DNA of 58,900 nucleotides from Ochromonas danica (lineage: Eukaryota > Sar > Chrysophyceae > Chromulinales > Chromulinaceae): contig VKHL01000168.1 in assembly GCA_015146655.1 (NCBI GenBank), positions 1 to 58,900 of the forward strand, written 5' to 3'. The translations under genes were made by a program, and so were the position numbers. The notes under the pieces were generated by a model. The model was not told the origin of the DNA and did no database searches. It worked only from the letters and a program-made list of their open reading frames with translations. How positions within the stretch are numbered: the first letter of the stretch is position 1; every line of letters begins with the position of its first letter. Positions 21,978 through 33,475 of the stretch are shown piece by piece.

Positions 21978-23595
21978 GAATGTGGACGTTGTTCAATCAC
22001 GAGTATTAGATAGTAATAATAGCAGATTGTCTTTCTCTGATGATTGTGTTGATAAGGGTCAACTTCACTTCTCAATCAACAGTACGTACAGAAGAGGAGT
22101 TGTGAAGGAAGTGATGAGATCTGGGATTCCACGGTGTGATCAAGAGAATGAATGGAGTGAGTGTCGCTGGTTTCTTGCCGGTCACAACAGGAAATGCACG
22201 GGAGTGGGGAGTGGATTGATGTGGAGCCGGCTGGCGCACAGCGGGAAGTTGAAGTTGAAGGAAGAGTTGACACCACCGAGAGGAGCAAGGCAGCGCTCGA
22301 CTTCTCCTCCACTCTACCGATGCAGCGCGACAAAATTTAGTAGTGCAAGTACATCCTTCTCTTTGGGAGAGGGATTGTTTTTGCTCTGTAGGTTGCCGAA
22401 CGGCGAGGAACGGCGAGGTTGGTGTTCTCTTTGGTGCCATAGAGACGTGTTCTCTTTGGACGAGTCCGAAAAGGAGAATCGTCCAGCAAAGGAGAGAAAG
22501 AAAAACTCTTAAAAACACCAATTAAATTGGTGTTACAATAAAATTTGCTCGATGAACAAGTGCTCATTGTAGAATAAACAACCGACCTTTCTTTTCCACC
22601 AACAGACACTTCCCAGGTTTAGCCATGTTCCCAGATTTAGCCACTTACTATGAGAAATTAAGCCAATGCTGATGTTACATTTTTCATCTACGAATAACCA
22701 ATGAAGTCAAAACTTGTTTGCAGGAGACGAAGTTTTGAATTGATAGCTGCTGCCGGTAGTTGTCGTTGTAATGGACTAAGCCATACAGTGTTCTTCTCTA
22801 TTGCGTGTGTGTCAAAGCACACAACTCGTTTCTTCTGGACTTAGTTCCATTGATTGTCTGTCATGGACGATCTGGATCGTTGCATCGCCTGCCTATCATC
22901 GCTCATTTAGAAGTTTTGATCGTTTAGTTTAATGCTAAGCATTACTGTACCGTAAGAATGTAATCATCAGGATGTTGCTTCAACGAAATGTTATCACTTA
23001 CAATCGTATCATAGTACACGAGAAAAGAGCAACTAACCAGTTAATTTAAATCAGAATCGAAGAAAAGCTATCAGCTAATTCAAGAGGAATGATCTTGAGG
23101 CACGCATTCGCAAAAAATACTACACAGTATAAAACATCTTGTGTTAATGACATTCGAGACGCACGAACAATATGATGGATGTATGACAAATGACCCTTCA
23201 TTCTTTCACGTATGGATATCTCTTAATCACAGAGTGAATATTAACATTCCCGAGCTCTACTACGGGTCCATAATATTGTACCTATCAGCACAACAAACAA
23301 TAACCCAATACCAGTAATCTACTTACTACTAATATATCAAAGCATGGACAATACATCAAAACAATACATGGTATACAAATTCAATCAACAGATTTCTCGT
23401 AATCCAATGATCCATTGATCTCAAGGGAGAACCTCGTATCCCACGGCTTGAAACGATTTCTCACCACCATGACACACCGCCTTTAACGACATAAATGATT
23501 CATGCATTGCACAATCAAACTCATAATCCACGAATCAATAAATAATGATATATCTCTATGTGAATGGATCCATACTATTTGCTTCGTCGTTACCA
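21978..23595. other. Intergenic region
   Basis: Promoter side of permease copy 3 and 3' side of copy 4. Overlapping open frames of 183 and 149 codons on opposite strands at 21961-22521 are GC-richer than the surroundings but show no domain, and one begins inside copy 3. The segment 23430-23480 resembles 19922-19972. Confidence 0.4.
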
Positions 23596-25335
23596 TCATT
23601 GAGAGGAGATCACTGCTGATGATCGCACCTCAGCAGCTTTCCCATCATTCGGTGCTTCAGCAGGAGCCGAAGATGGATTAGCAGAAGATGCTAAGAGATC
23701 ACTGTCCAATTGAGAACGCATCAGAAGCCCAAAGATGAAGCTGAAAGCTCCTTGTCGACGTGAACTACCGCGAGACAGATTCTGTTCTCCAGCACGCGAT
23801 GCAGTTAATGTCACTGATAGACCAGAGGAAGGGGCAACCGCGCTATGCTTCATATTATTCATAAGACGGGGAGAGTGCTGTTGATGATGATGAGCATGTT
23901 TAGCTTTGTTGGTATTCACTACATAGACCTTCAGAAATTTCTGTTGCTCTTCCTTTGAGAAGAATTGGCGCTTCTTCGCAACAAGGAAATAGTAAATAAG
24001 CGATAGACCAACTGACCCACCAAACAAAGATGCCGATACTGTCACCTCAGCAGCGAAAGCTATTAAAGAGAAATAAGCCAATGCATATATCAATAACGCA
24101 TATACTGCTCCCACGATACCAAAAGGACTACGATAGCTGCGATCTAAATTGCCGAACTTCGTGCTGTAGATCACATAGGAGATACACAGACACACATACA
24201 CTGGACTCGAACTCATCATCGACAACGTGAACAATACATCCAGATACCTGTCCGACATGTTGTAGAAGAGAATTACTTGGATCGTGAAGCTCACCACTAT
24301 CACTACCAACACAGCCACATACGGAACACGATTCACTCCAAACGTCTCCTTCATTACTGGATTGAATAAGCCCGAGCTCGCCATCGCATACAACTGATGG
24401 CTGCCTGCATACAGAAAGCAGAAGAACGTCCCGATCACCGCCGGCATCATCAGCCACGCCACCTTATGACTCGACACTCCAAATACATGCTGTAGCCCCG
24501 CATTCAAAGGAAACGCATCCGTCATCTGACTTTCCACTCCAGGAGAGATCGAACCCACCACCAAGATCAACGCCAAAATCAACACCACCATCGTAGATAC
24601 CGACGCCATGATGGCTCGAGGAACATTCTGACCTGGATTCGCGATGTTCTCGCATGTCAATGTCATCACCTCGATGCCTTTAAAACACCAACCACCTACA
24701 GCGAAAAAGTGTAAATATCTGTTTTCGTCACCAGCGTGGAAGGGAGGAGGACTCGTGATAGTCGAGGAGGTCATGTGAGCATCACCCGCATTGCCTAAGA
24801 TGTAGATCAATGCCAACAAGATGATCCACATACCCAATAACACACCTGCCTTCCAAAACACATGTCCTCCCATCAAATGGAATGGCAGGGCTAAAGCATA
24901 CATCAACAACCAATATAAAGGCTCATAGTCTCGAGCAGTGTGGAAGATGCTGGTGAACAGATCTCCGATGTATGCCATGCATGTCGTCAAGATCATTATA
25001 TACTGCATGGCTTCAAAGCATCCGACCAGATATCCGATCAATGGACCCAATACACAACGTACATAGCCATACGAGCCTCCAGAGAAAGGTAAGATGGAAG
25101 TCATCTCAGCGATGGAAGAGGAGAAACACAGGTAGCAAATGCAGACCAAGCACTGGGCCAGGAAGTATTCCCAGTAGCCCATAAGAAAGCCTTTTTGCCA
25201 GTAGGTAAAACATTTCCCGAAGACTAACATTCCCATCAAACAGAGTTCAAAGAGGGAAGCTTGATAGGCATTCGTTCCTTCATTTTTTGAAGAACTAAAT
25301 GAAGGTGCAAGCTTACTACTGAAAGTATGCATCAT
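23596..25335 (-). CDS. APC-superfamily amino acid/amine permease, copy 4
   Basis: Single exon, 579 residues, the shortest copy. It is a mosaic: the first half follows copy 3 ('ASLFELCLMGMLVFGK', 'MQYIMILTT'), while the TM6-TM7 stretch follows copy 2 ('SQMTDAFPLNAGLQHVFG', 'LMMPAVIG'). The start MMHTFSSKLAPSF differs from copies 2 and 3 for a few codons. The tail keeps 'RQGAFSFIFGLLMRSQLD' but has lost the Gly/Arg/Ser-rich 'GRSQSG' part present in copies 2, 3 and 5, so it may be regulated differently. A His-rich patch 'HAHHHQQH' precedes 'SPRL'. Confidence 0.87.
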   Translation of the reverse strand: MMHTFSSKLAPSFSSSKNEGTNAYQASLFELCLMGMLVFGKCFTYWQKGFLMGYWEYFLAQCLVCICYLCFSSSIAEMTSILPFSGGSYGYVRCVLGPLIGYLVGCFEAMQYIMILTTCMAYIGDLFTSIFHTARDYEPLYWLLMYALALPFHLMGGHVFWKAGVLLGMWIILLALIYILGNAGDAHMTSSTITSPPPFHAGDENRYLHFFAVGGWCFKGIEVMTLTCENIANPGQNVPRAIMASVSTMVVLILALILVVGSISPGVESQMTDAFPLNAGLQHVFGVSSHKVAWLMMPAVIGTFFCFLYAGSHQLYAMASSGLFNPVMKETFGVNRVPYVAVLVVIVVSFTIQVILFYNMSDRYLDVLFTLSMMSSSPVYVCLCISYVIYSTKFGNLDRSYRSPFGIVGAVYALLIYALAYFSLIAFAAEVTVSASLFGGSVGLSLIYYFLVAKKRQFFSKEEQQKFLKVYVVNTNKAKHAHHHQQHSPRLMNNMKHSAVAPSSGLSVTLTASRAGEQNLSRGSSRRQGAFSFIFGLLMRSQLDSDLLASSANPSSAPAEAPNDGKAAEVRSSAVISSQ

Positions 25336-26442
25336 GGGTAATCTCTTTTAAAAGTTCACAATCGCTTTTATTGATTATTTGTTATTTCTTGACGATCCAT
25401 TCAAAGATGCGAGATGAACCAATCAAGGATTTACTTGTCCGTTATGGGTGAGGATGAGTGGGCAGCGGAGGCAGTGCTGGCGAAGATTGAAGTTGATGTG
25501 CGCTGTCGTCACCTGCTTGAACTTGCAGACTGTGCGCGAAAGGTTCAACTAGACTATGAGCTTTTTACTCTGCTATGTTGAGAAGCTTGGGTCATAGACT
25601 ACGTTAGGTCTAGCCCATCAGGTGAGTCTCAAAGCACAGACTTTTCATTATTAGACTGTGCTTTGAGACTCACCTGATGGGCTAGACCTAACGTAGTCTA
25701 TGACCCAAGCTTCTCAACATAAACAATAAAATATTTTTCTTGGTTTGACTGGTACAGTAGCCTAGTTTCCGTTCTGTTAGGAAGAAGAAAAGAAATGTAT
25801 AGTTGGACGAATCCTTAGTATTAATAATGAATTCTAACCTACAACTACAAATCAAAATTGGTAATCAACTAATCATAGCACATTCTCTATCAGTATGACT
25901 TTCGATATGGCAGACGAGTGGTAGAAGTTAATACATAAATCAAAATCAAGTCATATATGAACACTTCTGATATTCGTATTCTGGCTCTTTTTTCTAACAA
26001 GCATATGACGTGTAGCAAAATGACGTCATATACGACTACTACTACTACTACTAAATTTAGCAAAAATATCATTTAACAAAACTGAATGTTGTCGTTCAAG
26101 TAAACAATCCGGCGAGATACAATGCAATCACATTATCAAGACCAGTCGTTTATCGCGAAACAGCACACAGCATTTGCAATTATCTCATAATAGGTAAGGG
26201 TAAAGAACCAAATTATCTCTTCTTCAATGAGCAATTGGTCATTCTATAATCGAGTCAGACTATCAATCAGCTCAATAGGCTTTATATACAAATATTATGT
26301 TTCGTCTCTCCAGACAATGCAAAAATACAATGTTGACTTAGTCAAAATGCATTGTCGAAGTACTCAACATTTTTACCACTATCATTTAAAGAACGAAAAT
26401 AAATAGTAAACAAGTCTAAGCAACTCATCATTGTTACTATGT
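25336..26442. other. Intergenic region with hairpin
   Basis: Spacer between permease copies 5 and 4. It contains the long inverted repeat described separately. The remainder is AT-rich without genes. Confidence 0.4.
25574..25721. repeat. Perfect inverted repeat, two 66-bp arms, 16-nt loop
   Basis: Arms at 25574-25639 and 25656-25721 are exact reverse complements by base-by-base reading; the spacer is 25640-25655. There are no long flanking direct repeats, so it is not a clear transposon. Transcribed, it would form a very stable hairpin. Possibilities are a foldback element, a small-RNA precursor, or a DNA repair or assembly product. Confidence 0.9.
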
Positions 26443-28386
26443 CTAAGCAACTGGATCAGGAAGACGCAAGCCGGAAATATTTTGATCATCCATAGGTGAG
26501 CATTCTCCTGCTGGCAAAATAACACCACCTTCAGCATAGCTTGATCCTACTCCTGACTGAGATCTACCAATACCACTACTTTCAAGATTTGTGCTGGCAC
26601 CCGATTGAGTTCGTCCAATCATTCCATTGCCATGATCAAGACCATCGCCCGAACGCGATCTACCCATACCACTACCTAGATTAGAACCTCCAGATCTATG
26701 ACCAGAAGATCCCATAAGATCACTATCCAATTGAGAGCGCATAAGATAGCCAAAGATAATATCAACCCATCCTTGTCTACGAGAGCTTACACGTGAAAGA
26801 CTGCGATTAGTAGTTTCATTGACCGAGGCCGCATTAGCCGAAGCAGAAGAAAGAGCACCGCTTGCGGAAGGTCCCAAAGGAGCAGGAACAACAGCATTGT
26901 GCTTTGCTTTATTTATCAAACGAGGAGAATGATGATGCTTAGCCTTGTTGGCGTTAACCACATAGACCTTCAAAAACCTCTGTTGTTCCTCCTTGGAAAA
27001 GAACTGTCTTTTATTCGCTACCAGAAAATAATAAATGACAGCAATACCCAGACAAGAGCAGAATACAGACGAAGAAACTTTGACCTCTTTGGGAAAAGCG
27101 ATCAATCCCACATAGGTCAAAATATACACACCCATTCCATACATCGCTCCCATAATACCGAACGGACTACGATAGCTGCGATCCAAATTGCCGAACTTCG
27201 TGCTGTAGATCATGTAAGAGATACACAGACACACATACACTGGACTCGAACTCATCATCGACAACGTGAACAATACATCCAGATACCTGTCCGACATGTT
27301 GTAGAAGAGAATTACTTGGATCGTGAAGCTCACCACTATCACTACCAACACAGCCACATATGGAACACGATTCACTCCAAACGTCTCCTTCATTACTGGA
27401 TTGAATAACCCGGAGCTCGCCATCGCATACAACTGATGGCTGCCTGCATACAGAAAACAGAAGAACGTCCCGATCACCGTCGGCATCATCAGCCACGCCA
27501 CCTTATGACTCGACACCCCAAATACATGCTGTAGACCCCTATTCAAGGGAAACAAGTCCGTCATCACACTCTCCACTCCGGGAGTCACCGAACCCACCAC
27601 CAAGATCAACGCCAAAATCAACACCACCATCGTTGACACAGACGCCATGATGGCTCGAGGAACATTCTGACCTGGATTCGCGATGTTCTCGCATGTCAAT
27701 GTCATCACCTCGATGCCTTTAAAACACCAACCACCTACTGGGAAGAAATGAATGAATCGCAAAGGATTGCCGCCGTGGAAAGGAGTAGGACTTGTAATGG
27801 TCGAAGACGTCATGTGAGCATCGCCTGCATCGCCTAAGATGTAAATTAACGCGAACAAGATGATCCACAAACCCAATAACACACCTGCCTTCCAAAACAT
27901 ACCTCCTCCCATCAAATGGAATGGCAGGGCTAAAGCATACATCAACAACCAATATAAAGGCTCATAGTCTCGAGCAGTGTGGAAGATCTCTGTGAACAAT
28001 TGTCCGATATATGCCATGCAAGTGGTCACAAACATGATGTATTCCATCGCTTCGAAACATCCTATCACATATCCAATCAATGGACCCAATACACAACGTA
28101 CATAACCATACGAACCTCCAGAGAAAGGTAAGATGGAAGTCATCTCAGCTATAGATGATGCAAAGCAGATATATGCAATGGAAAATAAGCACTCCACAAA
28201 GAAGAATTCCCAATAACCCATATGAAATCCTGTTTGCCAATAGGTAAAACATTTACCAAAGATTAATATTGCAAATAGATAAAGTTCCAAAGTAGTTGCT
28301 TGATAGGCTTTATAATCTGATTTCTTGGATGAAGAAGATAAGATTGGGGAAGTCTTGGCAGTAGGTTCTTTGTTGGAAGATGGCAT
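26443..28386 (-). CDS. APC-superfamily amino acid/amine permease, copy 5
   Basis: Single exon, 647 residues, the most divergent N-terminus (MPSSNKEPTAKTSP...) and the longest tail. The first two helices ('TTLELYLFAILIFGK', 'ECLFSIAYICFASS') differ from the other copies, but from 'AEMTSILPF' on, and especially in TM6-TM10, the DNA is nearly the same as in the neighbours. The tail has a Ser/Ala stretch, the conserved 'RQGWVDIIFGYLMRSQLD', then three imperfect repeats of 'GxGRSxSG' (GMGRSRSG, GMIGRTQSG, GIGRSQSG) that look like kinase-target or disordered regulatory repeats. Head of the four-gene minus-strand array. Confidence 0.87.
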   Translation of the reverse strand: MPSSNKEPTAKTSPILSSSSKKSDYKAYQATTLELYLFAILIFGKCFTYWQTGFHMGYWEFFFVECLFSIAYICFASSIAEMTSILPFSGGSYGYVRCVLGPLIGYVIGCFEAMEYIMFVTTCMAYIGQLFTEIFHTARDYEPLYWLLMYALALPFHLMGGGMFWKAGVLLGLWIILFALIYILGDAGDAHMTSSTITSPTPFHGGNPLRFIHFFPVGGWCFKGIEVMTLTCENIANPGQNVPRAIMASVSTMVVLILALILVVGSVTPGVESVMTDLFPLNRGLQHVFGVSSHKVAWLMMPTVIGTFFCFLYAGSHQLYAMASSGLFNPVMKETFGVNRVPYVAVLVVIVVSFTIQVILFYNMSDRYLDVLFTLSMMSSSPVYVCLCISYMIYSTKFGNLDRSYRSPFGIMGAMYGMGVYILTYVGLIAFPKEVKVSSSVFCSCLGIAVIYYFLVANKRQFFSKEEQQRFLKVYVVNANKAKHHHSPRLINKAKHNAVVPAPLGPSASGALSSASANAASVNETTNRSLSRVSSRRQGWVDIIFGYLMRSQLDSDLMGSSGHRSGGSNLGSGMGRSRSGDGLDHGNGMIGRTQSGASTNLESSGIGRSQSGVGSSYAEGGVILPAGECSPMDDQNISGLRLPDPVA

Positions 28387-29199
28387 TATTGCAATAATTG
28401 TCTTATGGTGTGATACTTGATAAAATATATAAAGAGCAAGAGATAAGATAGCTATTGAAAGAGAGAATAGCTATAAGAGAATTGAAAGAAGAGAGGGAAA
28501 TTGATTATAAACTGTTGGGTTGTCTAGTCGTTCACTTCTGTTTGGTTTTCTGATGCACAACCAACAGGTTCCGAGGGTCGTCCGGCTTGGCCCGACGGCA
28601 AGTTGCCTTTGAACTTCGACCACCACCCTTCTACTTGCATCACCAACACTTCCCTGTTGACACCACCGCTGCCTCTTCCACTTCTTCCTCTTCTACACAT
28701 CCTCTGATTGAACAGAAGTGGAAGAGAGTGCAGCAACCACCCAAACCTCACAACTGCAATTACCGGAACTGTCTGAGTCAGAGTGAAGTTCCGCTGTTCT
28801 GTCAAAAATATCGAGTTTTCACAAAGTTGATCTTTTCACACGTGTCATTTATGGCCAAGATTGTGACAGCATACAAGTATATCATCACCATATGGATTAG
28901 TAGGTTGTAGCCTGTTCTAACAATATGATCACTCACTAAATCAGTCTGATTGGGCTGCACTTTTTCCAGAATTAACAAAAAAAGAGTAGTCTCGAAGCAT
29001 ACATCACTGTTCTAATCTAATGGAAGGCATTAGCATTTAATCGTCGCAATCTTCTTACAGTATACAGTAATGGCGGCTTAACGCTTTTGTGTCATAATAA
29101 CTTCTTCACCAAAAGAATGATTTTCTTATATTTTCCGTCCCCACAACTAACTGATAGAGAGGAAACCCTACGACTTCCTTTTCCAGCCATCGATATAGA

Positions 29200-29277
<78 letters not shown>

Positions 29278-29287
29278 NNNNNNNNNN

Positions 29288-29364
<77 letters not shown>

Positions 29365-30106
29365 ACAATAATAATAAACCCAACCACTAAACAGTAACTA
29401 ATTAACCCAACCTTTTGACCTGACCTTTTGGGTTGGGTGGATGTTGTTGTGTGCAGTGTGTGAGTAAAATCTCACAATTTTGTACTTTGACTGTTCTCCC
29501 CCCATCTCTTATGCGATGATGATGCACACCTCCGCCTTGATCACCTGTCCTCATCTCATCTTCTTTGTTGGTGTGTGCTTTAGCTGTTGGTTAGTAGTCT
29601 ATTCAAAATTAGTTCTTGATCACCCTTCATCCTCATCCTCATTATCATTATCATTGGACTCTGCTGGTATTAGTTATTGATCATCTATCTGTCTTCATCT
29701 TCTTGTTGACTGACTGACTGACCATCCAGCAGCAATAGTAGTTGTGCTCCTCCGTAGAGATATTGATAAAAAAAATAATACGATCTGACTACCATCAGTT
29801 GGACTAATTGATTGTGAGCTCATTAGAATCAATTGAGTGAAGTGAGTGTGTGATAACAGCAAGAAAACAGTCAATTTGATATTCCATAGAATTTCCTATT
29901 TTCGACAAACTAGACAGACAGACTGTTCAACCTTCTATTGGCAATACTACCACTACTACCACTACTACTACTACTACTACAGTACTATTACACTAGTTCT
30001 ATCTGACCTCAGTCAGTCTTTTAGCCATCATCATCATCATCATCATTGTCATCATTAGTAGTAGTAGTATTACTGCTTCTATCATATAGACATTATCATC
30101 ATCATC
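28387..30106. other. Divergent intergenic region with microsatellite and gap
   Basis: About 1.7 kb between permease copy 5 (minus) and the globin gene (plus). It carries the (ATC)n array with an N gap, further ATC and CTA repeats near 29950 and 30025, and short open frames with no protein-like features. Confidence 0.4.
29201..29364. repeat. (ATC)n microsatellite with 10-N assembly gap
   Basis: Pure trinucleotide repeat on both sides of ten N at 29278-29287. The true length is unknown. Open frames across it (poly-Ile, poly-Met, poly-Asp) are artefacts. Confidence 0.95.
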
Positions 30107-30651
30107 ATGGGTGGATTTGTAGTCAAACCTACTTCTTCTGCTATTATAGAGAAAAGTGAACGTGCTGCTTCATTAGGGAAATCACAAGTTGAAATTGTTA
30201 AATTAATGATGCCATTATACTATACCATGGAAGCATTAACAGATGAAGAAATTGAATGTGCAAAATCAGCATGGTCATTAATTGTACAAAATGCTGCACC
30301 AGAATATCAACGATTAGTTCAATTAGGACATTGTAATCATACACCTTTCCCTTATAAAAGTTGTATTGAATATTTTTATAGTAATTTCTATGAACGATTA
30401 TTTGATATTCATCCTTTAGCAAGAGATTTATTTAAAAAAGCAGATATACAAAATAAACAAGGACATTTCTTAGCTAAAATTATTTCATTGGCATTAAGTG
30501 AACGAGAAGATCCTGTTAAATATGAAGCTACACTAAGACATCTTGCTGAAGTTCATAATGATCGTGGTGTTAAAGCAGTTGAATGTAAGTTAGCATGACT
30601 TTTACATATTGACTTGTGTTAGAATATACTGATGATACCAAATCACCTGTG

Positions 30652-30707
<56 letters not shown>

Positions 30708-31013
30708 TATGTAATAGATGGGTTGATTGGAGATGTTCTCTTTTGGTCCATAAGTCGTTGTGTTGGACCTGAAATCTATAACGAAGTTGCACATCAAGCC
30801 TTTATTAAGATTGTCTCTCGTATGCTTCGTACAATGGTTCCCATGGCAGTTGCTTATGAACTACAAGATGATAGTGCACAAATGATTCGTATGTTTAAAC
30901 AATGGGAATTATCACGTGGTGGAACATCTATCGCTGCCACAGCAATGTCATCATCTTCATCATCTCATGGTCCTGGATTACCTCCTACTAGTACCAGTAG
31001 GAGTAATATGTAA
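30107..31013 (+). CDS. Globin-family heme protein
   Basis: Two exons, 30107-30584 and 30718-31013, joined in phase, give 257 residues. Residues 42-210 follow a globin fold: 'LTDEEIECAKSAWSLIV' (helix A), 'FYSNFYERLFDIHPLARDLFK' (C/D region with the conserved Phe), 'QGHFLAKIISLAL' (helix E), then 'LAEVHNDRGVKAVEYGLIGDVLFWSI' with the proximal His (H150) in the neuroglobin- and flavohemoglobin-like context, and a helix H. There is a 13-residue insertion with two His and two Cys ('GHCNHTPFPYKSC') between helices B and C, a 40-residue N-terminal extension and a Ser-rich C-terminus. No reductase domain follows. Likely binds heme and O2 or NO as a sensor or scavenger; role unproven. The intron holds a (TG)n tract. 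Confidence 0.78.
30655..30706 (+). repeat. (TG)n microsatellite in globin intron
   Basis: About 26 TG units on the sense strand of the intron, ending 11 nt before the AG acceptor at 30716-30717. Confidence 0.95.
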
Positions 31014-32923
31014 ACATGTTGATAGATGATTTCTCTCTCTCTCCTGTATGTGTACTACTTTGTGATGGACGAAGCAGTTGTCTAATAGTATGAAGAAGAA
31101 GAAGAAATGTTAACGCGATTTTGTCATTTCTTTATTTTGTATGATGATAGGTAATGATGAAGATGATTGTTGATCTCATCTCATTCATATGATGAACCAA
31201 AATCCTATTTGAATGTGTTTAATATTGGGATGTCATGGTGACAGTCTAATCAGACAGTAACACTCTGTAGTGATGATTGTACGAAGGAAGTTTGTTGATT
31301 ACTTGATATAATAACTAACTAGCAAAATTGTAATAACAATGATGATGATGATGATGATGAATGTTCTCCATGATGATGATGATCATCATCATAATGTTAT
31401 TGTTATTGCTATGCTATGCCTATTGTAGTACTTTGAAGTCAATCATCAATTCCATTTCATTCCATACAATTCATGTAGTAAGTAGTGCAATAGAATGGAA
31501 TTGAGACGTTGTGTCAACCAACTATGATGTCATCGTATTCTAGTTTAATCGCTACAGTTTGCTTTTGTTTTTGTTTTTTGCGTTAATGTGCAAGTTGTTG
31601 TTGTTTTGTCATCTCGAATGCTTCTTTCATTTGCTATTCTGTGTGTTGTGCTACAATTGTCTAGTCCAAGTTGTTGTTGTTGTTGTTGTGCTTTGTTTGG
31701 TTAGCTTGTTGGTTAACTGGTTTGGATAATTCAGAACTGACACATGAAGAATAGTCTACTTGTAATAGTAGTAGTATGACAATAACAATATCATGAATTG
31801 TTGATGATGTTGTTAGTTATCATACTTACTTAGTTGTTGATGATGATGATAATAATTGTATGTCTTTAATTTAAATACAAGAAGATGATGATGATGAATG
31901 AGGTTTTGTTGTTAGTGTTGTTTCAATCAATTAGTTCTATCATATCATAGCAAACAAATGAGATCATTTAAAGTATCAACAGTGTCAACATCCTTCCCAT
32001 TTTGTTATTATTGCTATCATCAGCAGCCTTATGATCATCATCATCTTGTTGTTGTTGCAGTTACAATCAAGTAGAGCAAGAGAAGAGAGGCCCTGTGTAG
32101 TAAGTACATACTATAGTTTTAAGCAAAGTTACAATAAGCATAACATCCAAAGCAATCATCCTATAGTCCAAACCAACACTTGCTGGAGTAAACCAAAAGA
32201 GAATATACAAGCAAGAAACAATCACCATAAGACAAGAAGAAGAAGACAATACTACCAGTACAACATTGTCTACCTAGTACTTTTGTATTCTATACAATAT
32301 TATCTCATCACTAACAAGCACATAGGCATAGAATAGCATAAGAACAGAATAGAAGAAAGTTATAGCAGAGGAAAGAAGACAAACGAAGAGGAAGCAAAGC
32401 AAAGCAATGGGACCTTGTTATCCATGTTTGCTTCCTCCTAGACTATCACTTTCATCATCATCTCTGTACATTATGCTATAGCATGCCATGACACCCTATA
32501 GTATGGTGTGGAGGATCATCATTGTGTTAATTAGCAAATACTATACCAAGTAGTTCTGCCCATTATTACATCCCCCCTCTCTCTCTCTCTCTCTCAGACG
32601 CACATACAAATACAGTCTCTCCTTCTAGACTGGTTGGTTACTGACTAATCTCTTCATGCAGGTATTGGAGATGCAAGATTGCATTGGCTAGACTCCATCC
32701 TCCTATACAGAACATAGACTACTACTAGTATATATATACAACAGTAGTTAAGTTACTACTACAGTCAGTATATATATATATGCATACAACAATAATAACT
32801 TATTTATCCATAATTAACTTTTTCTCCTTCCTTCTTATTACCACTTCTATGACTTCATTTGATCTCTTGCTAATTGTTTAGCAACTGAAGACCCATGTCT
32901 TAGCTCGTTGCTCCTATTATACC

Positions 32924-32969
<46 letters not shown>

Positions 32970-32985
32970 CCATCACAATCAGACA
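31014..32985. other. Convergent intergenic region rich in simple repeats
   Basis: About 2 kb between the 3' ends of the globin and the histidine kinase. It contains GAT/ATC, GTT, (CT)n at 32577-32595, TATATA runs at 32730-32780 and (CAA)n near 32924. I see no gene. Confidence 0.45.
32924..32970. repeat. (CAA)n microsatellite
   Basis: About 15 CAA units. If the kinase gene has a fourth exon (see that entry), this is a sense-strand (GTT)n tract just inside its last intron. Confidence 0.95.
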
Positions 32986-33434
32986 TCATATACAACATAT
33001 GAGAACAAAATTCAAAAAGATGTATCTTACCATGGGGATATCTCTTTTGTGATGTGATTGACATCCAAAACGATCACAATAATCTAATAACTTCTGTAAT
33101 GCTTCCATACGCATTGGTTTAGTTAATATCAAATCTGCACCTGAAGTCTCATAATCAATGACATCGACATCCATAGCATTGCCTGTCACACCAATTAATA
33201 GCTTACTATATCCTAAAGCACGTATCTTTTGTGCTGCTTCTGGTCCACACATAATAGGCATGACACTATCCATAAAGACCAAATCATAATAATCACAACC
33301 TTTCTCTTGGAAAAGTTGTACTGCTTCAATACCATCAGCACATTGATCACATTTAAATCCACGCTTACGTAGAATCATCTCCAACATCTTACGATTGCTT
33401 AGAACATCTGTATATTACATAGATATCAATACCC

Positions 33435-33475
<41 letters not shown>

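Noticed and set aside
21961-22521. Opposed 183- and 149-codon frames upstream of permease copy 3
   Set aside because: They overlap each other and the permease start, and show no recognisable protein features.
17784-27496. 109-codon frame (MADDA...) conserved in permease copies 2-5 in another frame
   Set aside because: Its conservation follows from the near-identical core DNA of the permeases. It overlaps the permease coding frame on the same strand and has no independent start context or domain.
13730-28386. Composite transposon carrying the permease genes
   Set aside because: No transposase, terminal repeats or target-site duplications seen; tandem duplication explains the cluster.
28587-28910. 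107-codon plus-strand frame before the permease cluster
   Set aside because: Lies in the promoter of copy 5, overlaps a minus-strand frame of similar size, no protein-like pattern.
29087-29383. Poly-Ile, poly-Met and poly-Asp open frames
   Set aside because: Produced by the (ATC)n array and the N gap.
32577-32970. Periodic repeats considered as a CRISPR-like or satellite array
   Set aside because: They are different simple sequences (CT, TA, CAA) without spacers; ordinary eukaryotic microsatellites.
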